Assembly: GCF_000003605.2 (NCBI RefSeq)
Contig: NW_003155261.1
Span: 41,795-66,526 of the forward strand
Length of the DNA: 24,732 nt
Origin: Saccoglossus kowalevskii
Lineage: Eukaryota; Hemichordata; Enteropneusta; Harrimaniidae
Reading direction: 5' to 3'
Position 1 is the stretch's first letter. Each line of letters opens with the position of its first letter. This document shows positions 9,405-19,873 of this stretch, one piece after another. A model generated the notes under the pieces. The model saw nothing but the letters and a program-made list of their open reading frames with translations, was not told where the DNA came from and made no database searches. The position numbers and the translations under genes are program-made.

Positions 9405-10805
9405 TGGAAATAAATAAAACGTGTTGTGACACAGTCTCACCAAACTCTTTCACTCGCGCAATATAATTATGTTATTTCCCAAAGCACTTATATTTAATAC
9501 ATTGACGAAAAACACCGCAAGAAAAATGTAAATCAAGCTTGTAATTACTAGTAACTCAACTCGAACGCAATGTTGATCACTGTAAAAGTGGATAAATTTG
9601 AACTGTCATCAAATTCAAATTCAATTCAAACGATCTTGATAAACTCAATGTTTAGAAAGACAAAAACAAATGTGCCATTTCAAAGGGCACCCTTACAAAA
9701 AATGTCTGCGATTGTGTGAACATGATAACGTGCAAACAAGGAACAGAGCTCGTGGTCCACCAAGGAAACTTAGCAATGGCACAGTTAGATGTATACGGCT
9801 GTTGAAAACAGACTCTTTCGATCTTATATGAGCAGGTTGACGTGGATGTATCATTTTCAACTATTACCAACAACACTATGATAATAAGAGTTTTCGACAT
9901 TGTGAAATTCTTTTGTTTTTATGTAGAAAAATACAGTATTTTTACGAAGTAAAATCATATTTATTAAAGTTATTGTTCATACACGAGTTGTTGAACACAC
10001 TACATAGTTTGTAATTTCATCCAGTCACGATTCAAGACAAATAAAAGGCACAAATATTGATAATATAGCAAATTATTTTTTTCTGTAATATTCGTGTGTA
10101 ATCAGTAATTATAAAAATAATTTATGGGTACATATGGAATACATTTTGTTCTGAATTATTCTTAATATACATTTCTAAATTACCTTGTCAAAATCGTTTT
10201 TTATCAGGGTTTTTCCCCCAGAAGACGAAAGAATTTCATAATGTCGGGGACGGGAAGTCTTTTTTTTTATTATTTATTGGGAACGGAAAGTCTTTATCGT
10301 AGTGCTTCGCCTTGGTTGACAATGAGCTCTTCGGGTCGCTAAAACTGTAAGTCCACCTCTGTTGGGGTGAACATTTGTATTTATATTATACCGAATAAAT
10401 CTTAAAACAGAAATTGTGGCACTCAATCATGGCAATCTTCCAGGTCATCATTAGATTTTCGGAGGCAAATTTAATCTCCACTCAAAGCTATCTTGAAGGA
10501 TTGCAGGAAATTAACCCTTACCGATTCATATTTATGAATTAATCGGGATTCAGGTACCATAGTGTTTGTAACAGAGTATTCCTAAAGATACGCAAAAAAA
10601 AAAAACGAACTTTTGCGTCGGATTTTTCATGCAAACATTGTCGATGGTTCCCCGACACCGATTCCCTTTTAACTTTCAATTTTCTTAAGACGCGGCAAAC
10701 CCTGCTCATGACCGGAGACGTCGTCGAGATGCAGGTGCGATTCCTCTTTGCAACGCGTTCTATTTATTTCCAACGCGTGTGGTCAGCGCCTTTGATTGCG
10801 TTTGT
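9375..10805. repeat. Inverted repeat pair, ~50-bp arms 1.3 kb apart
   Basis: The left arm (about 9378-9426) has GCAATCAAA, CGCTGACCACAC, GTTGGAAATAAATA and AACG. The right arm (about 10750-10800) is its reverse complement with a few changes. Each arm contains its own small hairpin. The interior has no recognised gene. This may mark the ends of a decayed transposon. Confidence 0.65.
9427..10742. other. AT-rich intronic stretch between the inverted arms
   Basis: No coding or RNA feature was recognised. The words GGGACGGGAAGTCTTT and GGGAACGGAAAGTCTTT near 10246-10295 form a short imperfect direct repeat, and poly-A and poly-T runs occur. Confidence 0.35.
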
Positions 10806-10954
10806 ACAACCCTAATAATTTCACGTACAGATGAAATGTTTACTTACAAGTGCCATAAAAAGATAATAACAAAATCTAGGCAAGGTTGGGTTTCTCTGTC
10901 CGCAGTAAATTAACTAAAATTCTCAAAATAAATTAAGTAAACATCATTATGATG

Positions 10955-11078
10955 TACCATATTTGCTCTATTAGAAACATAGCACATATAAACTAAAATT
11001 AATATCACTTATTTTTTTCATGGAATTTCTGTAATTTTATGTAAGCACATATGTGCTACTAATAGAGCAAATACAGTA
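10955..11078. mobile_element. 124-bp palindromic MITE before SELENOF exon 3
   Basis: The left arm TACCATATTTGCTCTATTAG (10955-10974) and AGCACATAT are mirrored by ATATGTGCTAC and TAATAGAGCAAATACAGTA ending at 11078. The whole unit could fold as one long hairpin. It ends 102 bp before the exon 3 acceptor region. Confidence 0.7.
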
Positions 11079-11086
11079 CCCTATGT

Positions 11087-11176
11087 ATGTAACCATAGTT
11101 ACACTGTATTCATCATATCTGACAATTATCTTTACCTGATGGTAATATGTAACCATATAGTTACATTGTGTTCATC
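11087..11176 (+). repeat. 60-bp direct repeat ending at the exon 3 acceptor
   Basis: ATGTAACCATAGTTACACTG-TATTCATC (from 11087) recurs as ATGTAACCATATAGTTACAT-TGTGTTCATC (from 11147), immediately before the acceptor CTTAG. The core GTAACCAT-AGTTAC is itself palindromic. Confidence 0.7.
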
Positions 11177-11180
11177 TTAG

Positions 11181-11244
11181 ATGTACCATGGTGCTGTATT
11201 GGAAGTGTGTAGCTGAAAGATAGGAAGATTTCCTCAAATACAAG
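11181..11244 (+). CDS. SELENOF: SELENOF exon 3 with in-frame UGA (selenocysteine)
   Basis: A 64-nt exon follows the acceptor ttcatcttag. In phase 0 it reads MYHGAVLEVCS-UGA-KIGRFPQIQ and leaves one extra base (phase 1), which matches the two bases that begin exon 4. The order LEVC-x-U-K-x-GRFPQ-x-Q is diagnostic for selenoprotein F, whose C-x-U pair is the active site of a thioredoxin-like fold in the ER lumen. The UGA is at 11214-11216. The Sec motif is C-S-U rather than the C-G-U of mammals. The donor is GC (CAAG|GCAAGT), a strong match to the known minor GC-AG class. Simple ORF scans miss this exon because it is short and contains a stop codon. Decoding as Sec is supported by the downstream SECIS and by exons 4 and 5 remaining open. 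Confidence 0.93.
11214..11216 (+). other. SELENOF: UGA codon recoded as selenocysteine
   Basis: This TGA lies in frame in the conserved context GTG TGT AGC TGA AAG ATA GGA, i.e. V-C-S-U-K-I-G. It occupies the position of selenocysteine in the redox motif of selenoprotein F. Recoding is inferred from the conserved flanks, from intact coding downstream in exons 4-5, and from the SECIS in the 3' UTR. Confidence 0.92.
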
Positions 11245-11250
11245 GCAAGT
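11245..11250 (+). other. SELENOF: GC-type 5' splice donor of SELENOF intron 3
   Basis: Exon 3 must end at CAAG to keep the Gln-Ala junction in phase with exon 4. The intron then begins GCAAGT instead of GTAAGT, while its 3' end is a normal ccag. All other positions of the donor match the U1 consensus, which is typical of genuine GC-AG introns. Confidence 0.85.
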
Positions 11251-11947
11251 ATGATCAGTCTCTGTAAACTGTACTCAGTGTGCTTCTAGGTTTGTTTGTC
11301 ATTATATATGTGTCACAAAACGCATGTGAATAAACAACACTTAAACCGGGCAACATTAATGATCAAGAGAAATTAAGGCGGAGTTAATTTGCCTGTTCGC
11401 TAATTTTTGGTTGCATTCTTGTCTGTTTGTGGAGCATAATGGTTTGCAGTGTTCCCATATGTTAGCTGCCGACAACATTTATACAAATGTGAATTTAGGT
11501 CGGCATTAAGGTAAGTAAATGAAAAAACATTGACACCTCTTGATTATTGTTAAAATGTAGTGTTTATACATTACCTTCAAATGCACAACAAGGTGATAAC
11601 AGAAGACAAGCCATACTGTGAAAAGATTCAGTTGAAATATCAAAGACAACAGATAGACATCAGTCTAAAAGCACAAAACATTCAGAAATCATCAAACTTG
11701 ATAACAAGTGTGTTATGATGAATGGTAGACAGAAACACATTTGAAAACAAGGGAGAAATTCATGCACCATTGCATTAAATTGAGACAAGAAATTACATAC
11801 ATACTGATCATTGTTTAAGACTGGTATAATACATCATTTGTAAAAATTTAAGTAACTAGGTATTGTTGGTTTAAAATTCATGCTTCCAGTCGCCATTTTG
11901 TGCAAAACAATCGGCACTATGACTGAACCTGCACGAGTGTTCTTTTT

Positions 11948-12761
11948 AGTCCCCATTCGGACGCAGTCCGAAAACGGGGACTTATGTTTTGACCTCTGTG
12001 TGTCCGTCCGGACCTGTATCTTAGAAATGCCTAGACCAATCACAATCAAAATTCACACATACATCATATCATACATATGCACGTCAATTTGTTTCACGAT
12101 CTGATTCAAGATGGCCGAATGGCGGCCATTTTTGTGCTAAAAATCATCAAAATCAAGCATTTTTCGGCTGTTTACAGATGGATTTTGTTAAAATTGGTAT
12201 ATACGTTAGACATTATAGGACCTTGATGCACATCATTTTGTTTTTCAGATAAGATTCAAAATGGCCGAATTTTAAATATTCATTACCGGGTATTCATCAT
12301 GTCATAGATATATTGGTTGACGATCCTTTTCAAAGTGGCCAAATGGTGGCTATTTTTGTGCTAAAAAAATCCTCAAATATCAAGCATTTCTTGCATTTAT
12401 GGATGGATTTTGTTCAAATTTATAACATACCATTACAGGTTCCTGATGCAAGTCATTTTATTTTTCAGATCAGATTCAAAATGGCTGACTGCCGGCCATT
12501 TTGTTTTAATGATTGGACTTCTAGAGCCATATCTCTTAAATGCTTTAACTGATTATATTCAAATTTTATATACCGGTATACATGTATTCAAAATGGCTGA
12601 TCTTGAATGCTGTTCTAGAGCAATATCTCTCAATATGGACAAGTACTTGTTTGATGTCAATCATTTTAATGTTAAAAAATCATATTCCTGACCTGGTTAT
12701 ATTCCAGCTATATTACTTTAAACAAAACTATATATCTTAAATTTGATAACTAACGGGGACT
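11948..12761. mobile_element. Hairpin-ended monomer element, copy 2 (SELENOF intron 3)
   Basis: The left hairpin (11948-11982: AGTCCCC, TCGGAC-gca-GTCCGA, GGGGACT) is followed by TATGTTTTGACC and monomers related to copy 1. These include ATGGCCGAATGGCGGCCAT (12113-12131) and degenerate versions near 12340 and 12480, and GGATTTTGTTCAAATTTATA near 12402. GGGGACT at 12755-12761 is the inverse of the left terminus and probably the right end. The monomers are more diverged than in copy 1. It lies wholly inside the 1,766-bp intron 3. Confidence 0.72.
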
Positions 12762-13010
12762 GTGCCATGCATGGCTTGTTTAATATGTTACTTTTTCAAA
12801 GAAATATTCTAAAATTATTATATTACAATAAATCAAGAAAACATGGCAATGTACATCTACTGAGATTTATGGATTACTGTTATGCCTTCAACCTTTTTTT
12901 ATGTACAGGGAAACGGCAAGTGTATTGCATTGTAGGTAACTATTTTATATCACATGACCATCATCATATATGGACTCGAACTAATTCAATGTGTTTCTTT
13001 TCTCATCCAG

Positions 13011-13060
13011 CATTCATAAAGAGTGACAGGCCCAAACAATTTTCAAATTTAAAAATAAAG
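13011..13060 (+). CDS. SELENOF: SELENOF exon 4
   Basis: This 50-nt exon lies between the acceptor tctcatccag and the donor aaag|gtaaga. The final G of exon 3 plus its first two bases give Ala, and it then reads FIKSDRPKQFSNLKIK and ends in phase 0. This matches the segment after the redox motif of selenoprotein F (A-F-[VI]-[RK]-S-D-[KR]-P-K-x-F), part of the thioredoxin-like fold. The exon sits 250 bp downstream of the monomer-type mobile element that fills much of intron 3, and the splice signals look intact. Confidence 0.93.
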
Positions 13061-13863
13061 GTAAGAAGTCGTCTCACTTGTATTTCATTTTAACCTGAAA
13101 TAACTTATTCGTAGCCATTTTCTTTTTTTCTTAGTTCACATAAATTAGTGGAATCAGGCATTTTATTTTGATTGTTTGTGTACATTTTTTTTATTAGTAA
13201 AAATACAACCCTTAAATGTAAGTCAGTTTGTTGAGTGATCTGATTATTTGCTTTGTTATGCCTATTATATAGCCTGGTGTAGAAAATGTAACAGTAGCTA
13301 AGCTTTGTATTCTCTTGTACATACTGTATTTATCCTTGTAAGAGCCCAGCATCCTGAACATGGAAAATTACTAAAAAAAATAGGCCTATGCCCAGACATC
13401 CCTTGCTAAATAAAAACGAAAATTCACAACATGCAGACCGAATAGAACGGCAACAGAAAGAAATGAACAATATGCAACATTAGAAGTATAACAAAAATAA
13501 TTTATTGCTCATAATAGGCTTAAAATAGGATGTTTTTTTTCCCAACGACAGAAGAATAATTTTCATGACAGAAATTCAATAGCGGTGATGAAAGATGGTA
13601 AAAAAGTTGAGTCTTCGGCGTGACATTGCAAAATTGCTGGCCCCAGTTATGGATTCCCAAGCTGCTACACATAAAGCCAAGATAACATGATTTCAACCAC
13701 TCTCATTGTCGATGGCGCTAAAGCCGAACGAGTGCGACACTTGCTTCGCGGCTCTCCATATACTGTAAGATTTGCCTGAATAATTGCTAAGGAAGTCCAA
13801 AACAAACAGCCGGCCTTTTTCAAAAAGAGAACTACCGTTTCTGTTTTAATATACATTTTTGTA
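13061..13863 (+). other. SELENOF intron 4, 5' part
   Basis: AT-rich, with no gene seen. The stretch around 13610-13780 is less AT-rich and has short open frames, but shows no recognisable domain. Confidence 0.4.
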
Positions 13864-14020
13864 GACTTGCTGATTGTTATGATTCTGTAAACATGTAAAA
13901 TTACGTAAACAGCGGTGAACGCAGAATTAACTTTTTTGTTGTCACAGCTATTTCGCGTTCACTCCTTGTTTTACGTAATTGACAATTTTTATCAGAATCA
14001 CAACAGACTGCAAGGAAGTC
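13864..14020. mobile_element. 157-bp palindromic MITE in SELENOF intron 4
   Basis: The left arm has GACTT (13864), GATTCTG (13881-13887) and AATTACGTAAA with GTGAACGC (13899-13922). The right arm has GCGTTCAC (13955-), TTTTACGTAATT (to 13980), CAGAATC (13993-13999) and AAGTC (14016-14020). The arms are about 57 bp, imperfect, with a ~30-bp loop. Confidence 0.7.
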
Positions 14021-14257
14021 AACTGTTAATACAACAAACAAAAAATAGGATTTTGTTATTTTTTTCATTACAAGTGTAGAAAAAGACATATGCATATGCC
14101 CGGACATGACCCCAATTTCTTTATTGTACCAAAATTTAGGGTGGGTGTTCGCCCAGGTATGGGCTCTTATCCAGATAAATATGGTAGTATATGTTGAAAG
14201 AAATTGGTTTGAATGACCAGCGCCCTCACTCACTTGTATATTTCCTTTTTCCTGCAG

Positions 14258-14386
14258 TACAAGAAAGGACAAGATCCAATCTTGAAGTTTACAAATGAGA
14301 ATAACGAAATAGAAGAGACATTAAGTATTAATAAATGGAATACAGACACAGTTGAAGAGTTTTTGAATGAAAGACTTCGCAAATAG
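14258..14386 (+). CDS. SELENOF: SELENOF exon 5 (C-terminal coding exon and stop)
   Basis: The exon starts after a strong acceptor (pyrimidine tract then cctgcag) in phase 0. It encodes 42 residues beginning YKKGQDPILKF, containing INKWNTDTVEEFLNERL, and ending RK before a TAG at 14384-14386. The KWNTD-[TS]-VEEFL motif is the conserved C-terminus of selenoprotein F. The four exons in the window total 414 nt (137 residues plus stop), about the size of the mature protein in the family. Transcription continues into a 3' UTR that must extend at least to the SECIS, so this exon is probably over 1.2 kb in the mRNA. Confidence 0.95.
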   Translation, partial: YKKGQDPILKFTNENNEIEETLSINKWNTDTVEEFLNERLRK

Positions 14387-15255
14387 TTTTATTATTGTCA
14401 TATTCATGTGGTTGTCTTGCACAATCATACTAAAAGCCTCCAATTTTGGTTGATCAATACAACTTCCTGAAAGTCTTTTGATTTTTTTGATTTACTGCTT
14501 ATACTATTGTCAGTGGTTTGCCCTATGGTAATAAGTGTGTTTGGGCAATAGAATTTGTTTTCACGGAGAACTGTTCACTTTTTACTCATGGAACTGTATT
14601 GATCAACTTTTAGGAGAAAGTAAACACACACTACTCACTGCATTGGTAGGGTTGATGGACAAATATGATGCAGATTACAGCATGTATGGTAAAGAACTGT
14701 TCCTGAGAAAATGGTCACAAATTTATTGTTTTTATTTTAGCCCTTGGTAATTTATGCAAGTTGTGTGATTTTAATCACGAAAACCACCATCTCCTGATTC
14801 GTTTCATTTGCAACATTGGAATCTGATTTTTTTTACTCATAAAACTTTCATACATTTTTCAACACTCAACACCAGTCATGAAAAAAGATGTGTTCAGTAC
14901 TAAGGTCAAAAGGTCAAAACAAAACCGCTTTAAGTGCTTGCTGTAATCAATATTTGTCCATCATTCTAGACAGGTTTTGTTCAAGATGTTAGCATTTAGT
15001 TTCACTTCACATGAACTTCAATATTTACTGTTTACCATCTCAATCATGTTTTGTTTTTTCGAAAAAAGTAAAAATATATTCTTTTTTTTCAGATTGTGAA
15101 AAAACTGTTATTGATAATCTTATAACTTTTAAAAATACTGATGTCAGTTATTTTTGGGTGATCTGAATCGTGCTACTGTCATTATCCTATGGGCCTTGGA
15201 GACATTTCAGTAACATTGTTTCATTGATATCCTCTGTACAGCTGTCACGACAACT

Positions 15256-15332
15256 GTTGCTAGGCACATAGATGAGAAATTTACAACAAACCGTAAAGGC
15301 ATGTAGATTTTGATGACATGGTGCCAAGCAAC
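15256..15332 (+). promoter_or_regulatory. SECIS element (form 2) in SELENOF 3' UTR
   Basis: Helix I pairs GTTGCT-A-GGCAC (15256-15267) with GTGCC-A-AGCAAC (15321-15332), eleven pairs around one A/A mismatch. An internal loop leads to the non-canonical quartet formed by ATGA (15272-15275) and the facing TGAT (15311-15314). Helix II is G76/U11 followed by AAATTTACA (15277-15285) with TGTAGATTT (15302-15310). The conserved AAA (15288-15290) follows 12 nt after ATGA. A mini-stem CC/GG closes a GTAAA loop, making it form 2. In the family this structure recruits SBP2 and the Sec elongation factor, so that the UGA in exon 3 is read as selenocysteine. The fold was derived by eye. Core, spacing and location all agree, so confidence is high. 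Confidence 0.92.
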
Positions 15333-15528
15333 TGCTCAACGCAGTTGATACCTCTTGTGAAATAATCAGCTTTCCAATTTTATAGTTAATTTAATGTACC
15401 ATTCATGGGACAATTTCTCTTAACAAGGAACATATCCATCTTATTTGCATGCATATATCTGTGGCTAAACTATTATGAGATCATCTCCTAAGAAATCAGT
15501 TTGTAATTAAAAAAGCATACATAACTCC

Positions 15529-15534
15529 AATAAA
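15529..15534 (+). terminator. Candidate poly(A) signal for SELENOF
   Basis: AATAAA lies about 200 nt past the SECIS, with a GT-rich stretch (ctgttgttgtatgt, about 15565-15578) at the distance expected for a cleavage-stimulating element. Another AATAAA near 15775 is an alternative. Confidence 0.55.
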
Positions 15535-15555
15535 TGGTTCACCACCACGTTCCAC

Positions 15556-18500
15556 TAAAATAATCTGTTGTTGTATGTACTAAATAAGGCCAGACTTTTT
15601 ATTCCATTATATTTGTGTGATTCAATATCCAAGATTCACTGTCAACCAACATGCATAATGAATAGATCTGCGCGAGACTTCGGTACTTTGATCATGATAC
15701 TTGGATTTGTTAGGTGCCGAGCGGAAACAAAATTAAGATAAAAAACAAGTCAACTGGCATGAGAAATTATGCTGAAATAAAATTTCATTTTCAGCTCCAG
15801 TTAATTCAACAGCCGAGAAGTTTGGTTGGGACTACCCTGCTTCCATTGTTCAAAGTGTAATACTCAAATAATACAGTGTACAACTTAAACCAAAAATTAT
15901 CCCCACACCCACTTGTTAACCTTCTGTTTGGGGTCTTTGTTCTAGTATCAGGAGCAACCCTTTAATCACAAATATAGTTGATTGAATGGAGATGTGAAGT
16001 CTTGCACGAGTCGAGCTGAACATAATGGTTTGGCAGAAACAAATGCACCTGAGGAAAAGGTTGACCTGAAAATGTGCCTCAAACGTGTCATTGACATCCC
16101 ATGTAAACTTCATTGCATCCATCCATCGTTTACAGAAATACAAAATCCAGAATGTAATTTTCAATTTTATTCCTCTATCAGACATGTCACAAACAATACA
16201 GTATGTATCTGTTAAATTAAGTATTTATAAACAAACATGGATTATTCAACACATTGTTTTGTTAAGACTAAACTCGTGACCTGCTTTTTAGCAGGCTCAA
16301 ATTTACCAGGAGTTCTATGTTGAGAAATGTTATTTGATTCGATTGAATTTGAGTAATTATCAGTTGGTGAATGGTAAATTGAAATGCACGAATAAACCAT
16401 TCTTGTAAACGGTTCTGATAACTAATTACCATAGCAACTGCTTCTCACCCAGAATATTACAATAAACTTGATTTATGTGAATACCAAGTGAACAATGAGC
16501 ATGCTCAGTCCTTTGCCGCCATGACAATCCACCCCAAAGTTTGACCATATCTTTAATGGCATTCAGGTAGATAAAGCACATAAAATTTTCACAAACAAAT
16601 GATTGAAAACAAGAGATACTATTAAAGCAAACACCATTTACTGAAAATCAACAATGGTTTAGAGTTGTTTTTTTTTATTAATTCACTGCATGTTAATTTA
16701 TACTTGAACAGTTCGAGTGCCAAAATGAATGGCAGCAGATACTCGCAACTTGCAGTTCGCTATGACAACAAGACTGAACACTGCTCTCAATATAATTGAA
16801 AATGTTAAAAACTCAATAAAAACACAGGCACACTTCAATCAACACCACAGACTGAAATCATAAACATTTGTGTTTTTTTTCCTCCTACAATTCAGGTGAA
16901 AAAATTATACCCATACATCTACTAGGTTAACTTAAAAAAAAAAAGTGTCACACAATAATCCAAATGTTTCAGAGAGATAGCATCTACCATGAATTTAGTA
17001 AAATGTAACCACAAAATGTACGTCTGTGCATGTGATTGATTAAATACTGATCAGAAAAGAATAAATGTTTTCAACCACAATGGTCATGAATATTTCATCA
17101 GATGATGCAACTGAAATCAATGCCATTCTGTTCCTTCCTTCCTTCCTTATCAAACTCCCTGGTATCAGAGTAAACAGCATCCTGAGAAATGAACATATGG
17201 GGAGAAAAATATGCAAGGTTTTTGACATGCAAGCAATTTAGTTGAAAGACTTGGATTATTAGTTGCACATTTATCCAGTCAAAAAAAATTCTCATTTTTG
17301 TGCAATGATGTGTATACAAGGTTACCTTGCAGCTGGTGCCAAATTGCTGTTGATCAATATTTTAAATTCCAAACAAATATAAAACTGTAAAATACTATTT
17401 TTTGTTTAGATGAAATTAATGACATAGCCAGTTATCAGTAAAATTATTCACAATAACCATGGAAACAATTTATTTCGAGGCAACACCCACGCTAAAAGAT
17501 GTAGATTTGTAATTCCTTTTTGTCTACATGCAACTTCAGAAATTCTTGCTTTGTATTAGACACAATGGTGAATCAAGTTTTGTTGTGTGTTTAAAATACT
17601 GGGTTTGATGTGACAGGGTTCCAAAACTTGATCTTGTGAAACAAGGCCTCTTCAGTGTTTTCACACAGGTTTTGCTGCAAAGATGATTACTATTTTGAAT
17701 AATTCCATGGTAACATACAAAAACAAAGGAGAAATCTAAATAACACATTTTGAAAAACTGGACATTTGTGACACTGACAATAGCACCATCTAAATTTATG
17801 TAAACTAGCAGATATATATTATTGAAATGTAAAATCATGATATAAATTGTACTTTATTTTTGTAAACTACAAAATACTGGATGTCTATTAAAAGTTCAAT
17901 GAAGTACGACTTATGATAAAGCACAAGAATAAAGATAAACAAAATAAAGACCCACTTAATGTCTGCATACATGACCATCAAATTGTTAGTGGAATTTAAT
18001 CTATCTACCATGTAGAAAGCAAGCCATCCATCAGGTAGTGTTCAAAGTGCAGCGTAAATCAACAAGTGGAGTATACATAACAGAAAACCTCACCCCTCCA
18101 ATCTATGGAAGGTGTTGTGCTAACTGGGGCATCCTGGATGCAATATGCGAGAGTTACCAACCTAATCAGAAAATTAATTAGTATTTACTTGTAGCCAGTT
18201 ACCTAATAAGATGCAAAGCGTGAACCAATTCAAACTTGCAGAAATGTAAACCTGAAGCAATATTCAAATTTATTTGTTCAGTTCATGCAAATAGTAAATG
18301 GATGCTTTATTATTTCAAGTAGTGTTTCCCCGCATAGAAAATTATATTTTTGTTTGAATAGATGTTCAAAATTATCTTTGTCTAATTAACATTCACCATT
18401 TGTTCATAATCAAAGGAGTTAAATATATGACTATTTCAAAATTTTCAAGAATTGCAAGATCACAAATTTTGTTTATAAATTAGTATCAGTGGGAAGGTGA

Positions 18501-19867
18501 TGAGAGTTAACATTTTATTTTTCAAGCTTGGACTAAGCACCCTCTATCAATCTAAAACATTCCTAAATGAACTAGCGAGGGCGCACTTCAGGAACGTCAC
18601 ATAAGCCAATCCAAGTTTTATAAAATTTTCCACTGAATCAAGTGCTTCAAAACAGCAACCATCGATATATAACACATCAATATAGAATTCTGACTTTACA
18701 AATGTATGTAAATTAATTTCCAAAAGTTTCTTGAAATATGTTTACCCCACCTCCCAAATCAAGACAATCAAATTGGTTCAGATTTAGATCGAGGAAAGCC
18801 TGAATAGATAATTGTTTCTTTTTTTCATAGAAAAATATACAATTAGAAAGCTGTTGACACAAATAATATGTACAAGAGAGCCAAAACCACAGTACGCAAG
18901 ATGACAAAAAAGACCCTCCAAAACCTCTGAAGCAAATGAGTGGATATAAGGAACCCAATGTGGACACTGAAAATATTACTTTATTTGGTGCCGACATTAA
19001 TTATAGATTTCTCACAAGTTGTCAGAGACTCCATCTCTTTCTCAAATTGAATCATGCAGTTTCCGAGACAATCAACCCAAAACAACGTACATGGCTGTAA
19101 ATACGATATTCAGGGCAGCCAATAATTCTTTTAATAGCCAGACATGCTAAAGTCAAGCAGATTAACTTTTATGAGAATGCACTTGTCTTTTTACCTGCTA
19201 CAACTTCAAATCACTAAATTGTAGAATATCAACAAATATTTAAACATTCAGTTTTTTTTTTTTTTCAAATAAAACAAATTTCAATTGACTATAATTAGAT
19301 TAAAATAATTACGAAAATGTGCAAAATGTATCAGATAAAAATAGTTGTGAACACCCCACCTCACTTTATATTGTGTCTGTAATGTTAAACAAGGCAGACA
19401 ATAGAATACACTGTACAGTATATGTACAACTAACAAAATGATCCACACAATAAAACTATAATGACAAATATTAGACAAAGCAAAAAAAAAAATTCCTGAG
19501 AAGCAAATATTTTAGCCGATTACCACTGTACACTATGATCGTAAACTGTTTACAACCCCATTGCGTATCAAACAAAATTTTATTTTCATACCTGACATTA
19601 ACGCTTGCATGTATGATCATTTTTTTTTCTCCCCATTATTTTCAAGCTAAACAACTAATAATTGTGTGAGCGTAATGAGTCAACTGCGAAATCACCATGA
19701 CAACCTGAAAGTGAACAATAAGTCATGCTCACACTAATTGCTGGGACTTGACCACACGCACACATACATTTGCTGACAAATACAGAAAAATATTTGCTTG
19801 AATGCACCAGGAATAAAACTGAATAAAACCAGTATGATAAAAGGTCAAAACAATTCACCATATTTGA
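15556..19867. other. Intergenic / 3' UTR stretch between converging genes
   Basis: Uniformly AT-rich with only small ORFs lacking motifs. A TTCC microsatellite lies at about 17131-17147. A long 3' UTR of the kelch gene could occupy part of it. No RNA gene or repeat family was recognised. Confidence 0.45.
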
Positions 19868-19873
19868 TTTATT
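19868..19873 (-). terminator. Candidate poly(A) signal for the kelch gene
   Basis: TTTATT on the plus strand is AATAAA on the minus strand, 183 nt after the kelch stop codon, followed by TG-rich minus-strand sequence. Several other TTTATT words occur further downstream (for example near 19578), so the 3' UTR could be longer. Confidence 0.4.

Larger units (their letters stand above)
14387..15555 (+). other. SELENOF: SELENOF 3' UTR (approximate extent)
   Basis: This is non-coding sequence after the TAG. It must be transcribed at least to 15332 to include the SECIS. The end is placed approximately downstream of the AATAAA at 15529. Apart from the SECIS and a small hairpin overlapping it, the segment is AT-rich and unremarkable. 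Confidence 0.65.

Noticed and set aside
9652-9900. Minus-strand 82-codon ORF
   Set aside because: AT-rich composition and no motif, within a region of repeat remnants; probably chance.
12906-12935. Apparent acceptor (tgtacag) and GGAAACGGCAAGTG as a SELENOF exon
   Set aside because: The translation does not match the family, and the true Sec exon was found at 11181-11244.
13688-13780. Short plus-strand open frame TTLIVDGAKAERVRHLLRGS
   Set aside because: Only about 30 codons, without splice context or recognised family; not enough to call a gene.
14667-14715. Possible SECIS starting ATGATGCAG in the SELENOF 3' UTR
   Set aside because: There is no helix of suitable length and no AA at the right distance; the element at 15256-15332 satisfies every requirement.
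18713-18997. Minus-strand 94-codon ORF in the intergenic stretch
   Set aside because: Hydrophobic and low-complexity translation, no domain, no splice context; probably chance or part of a 3' UTR.
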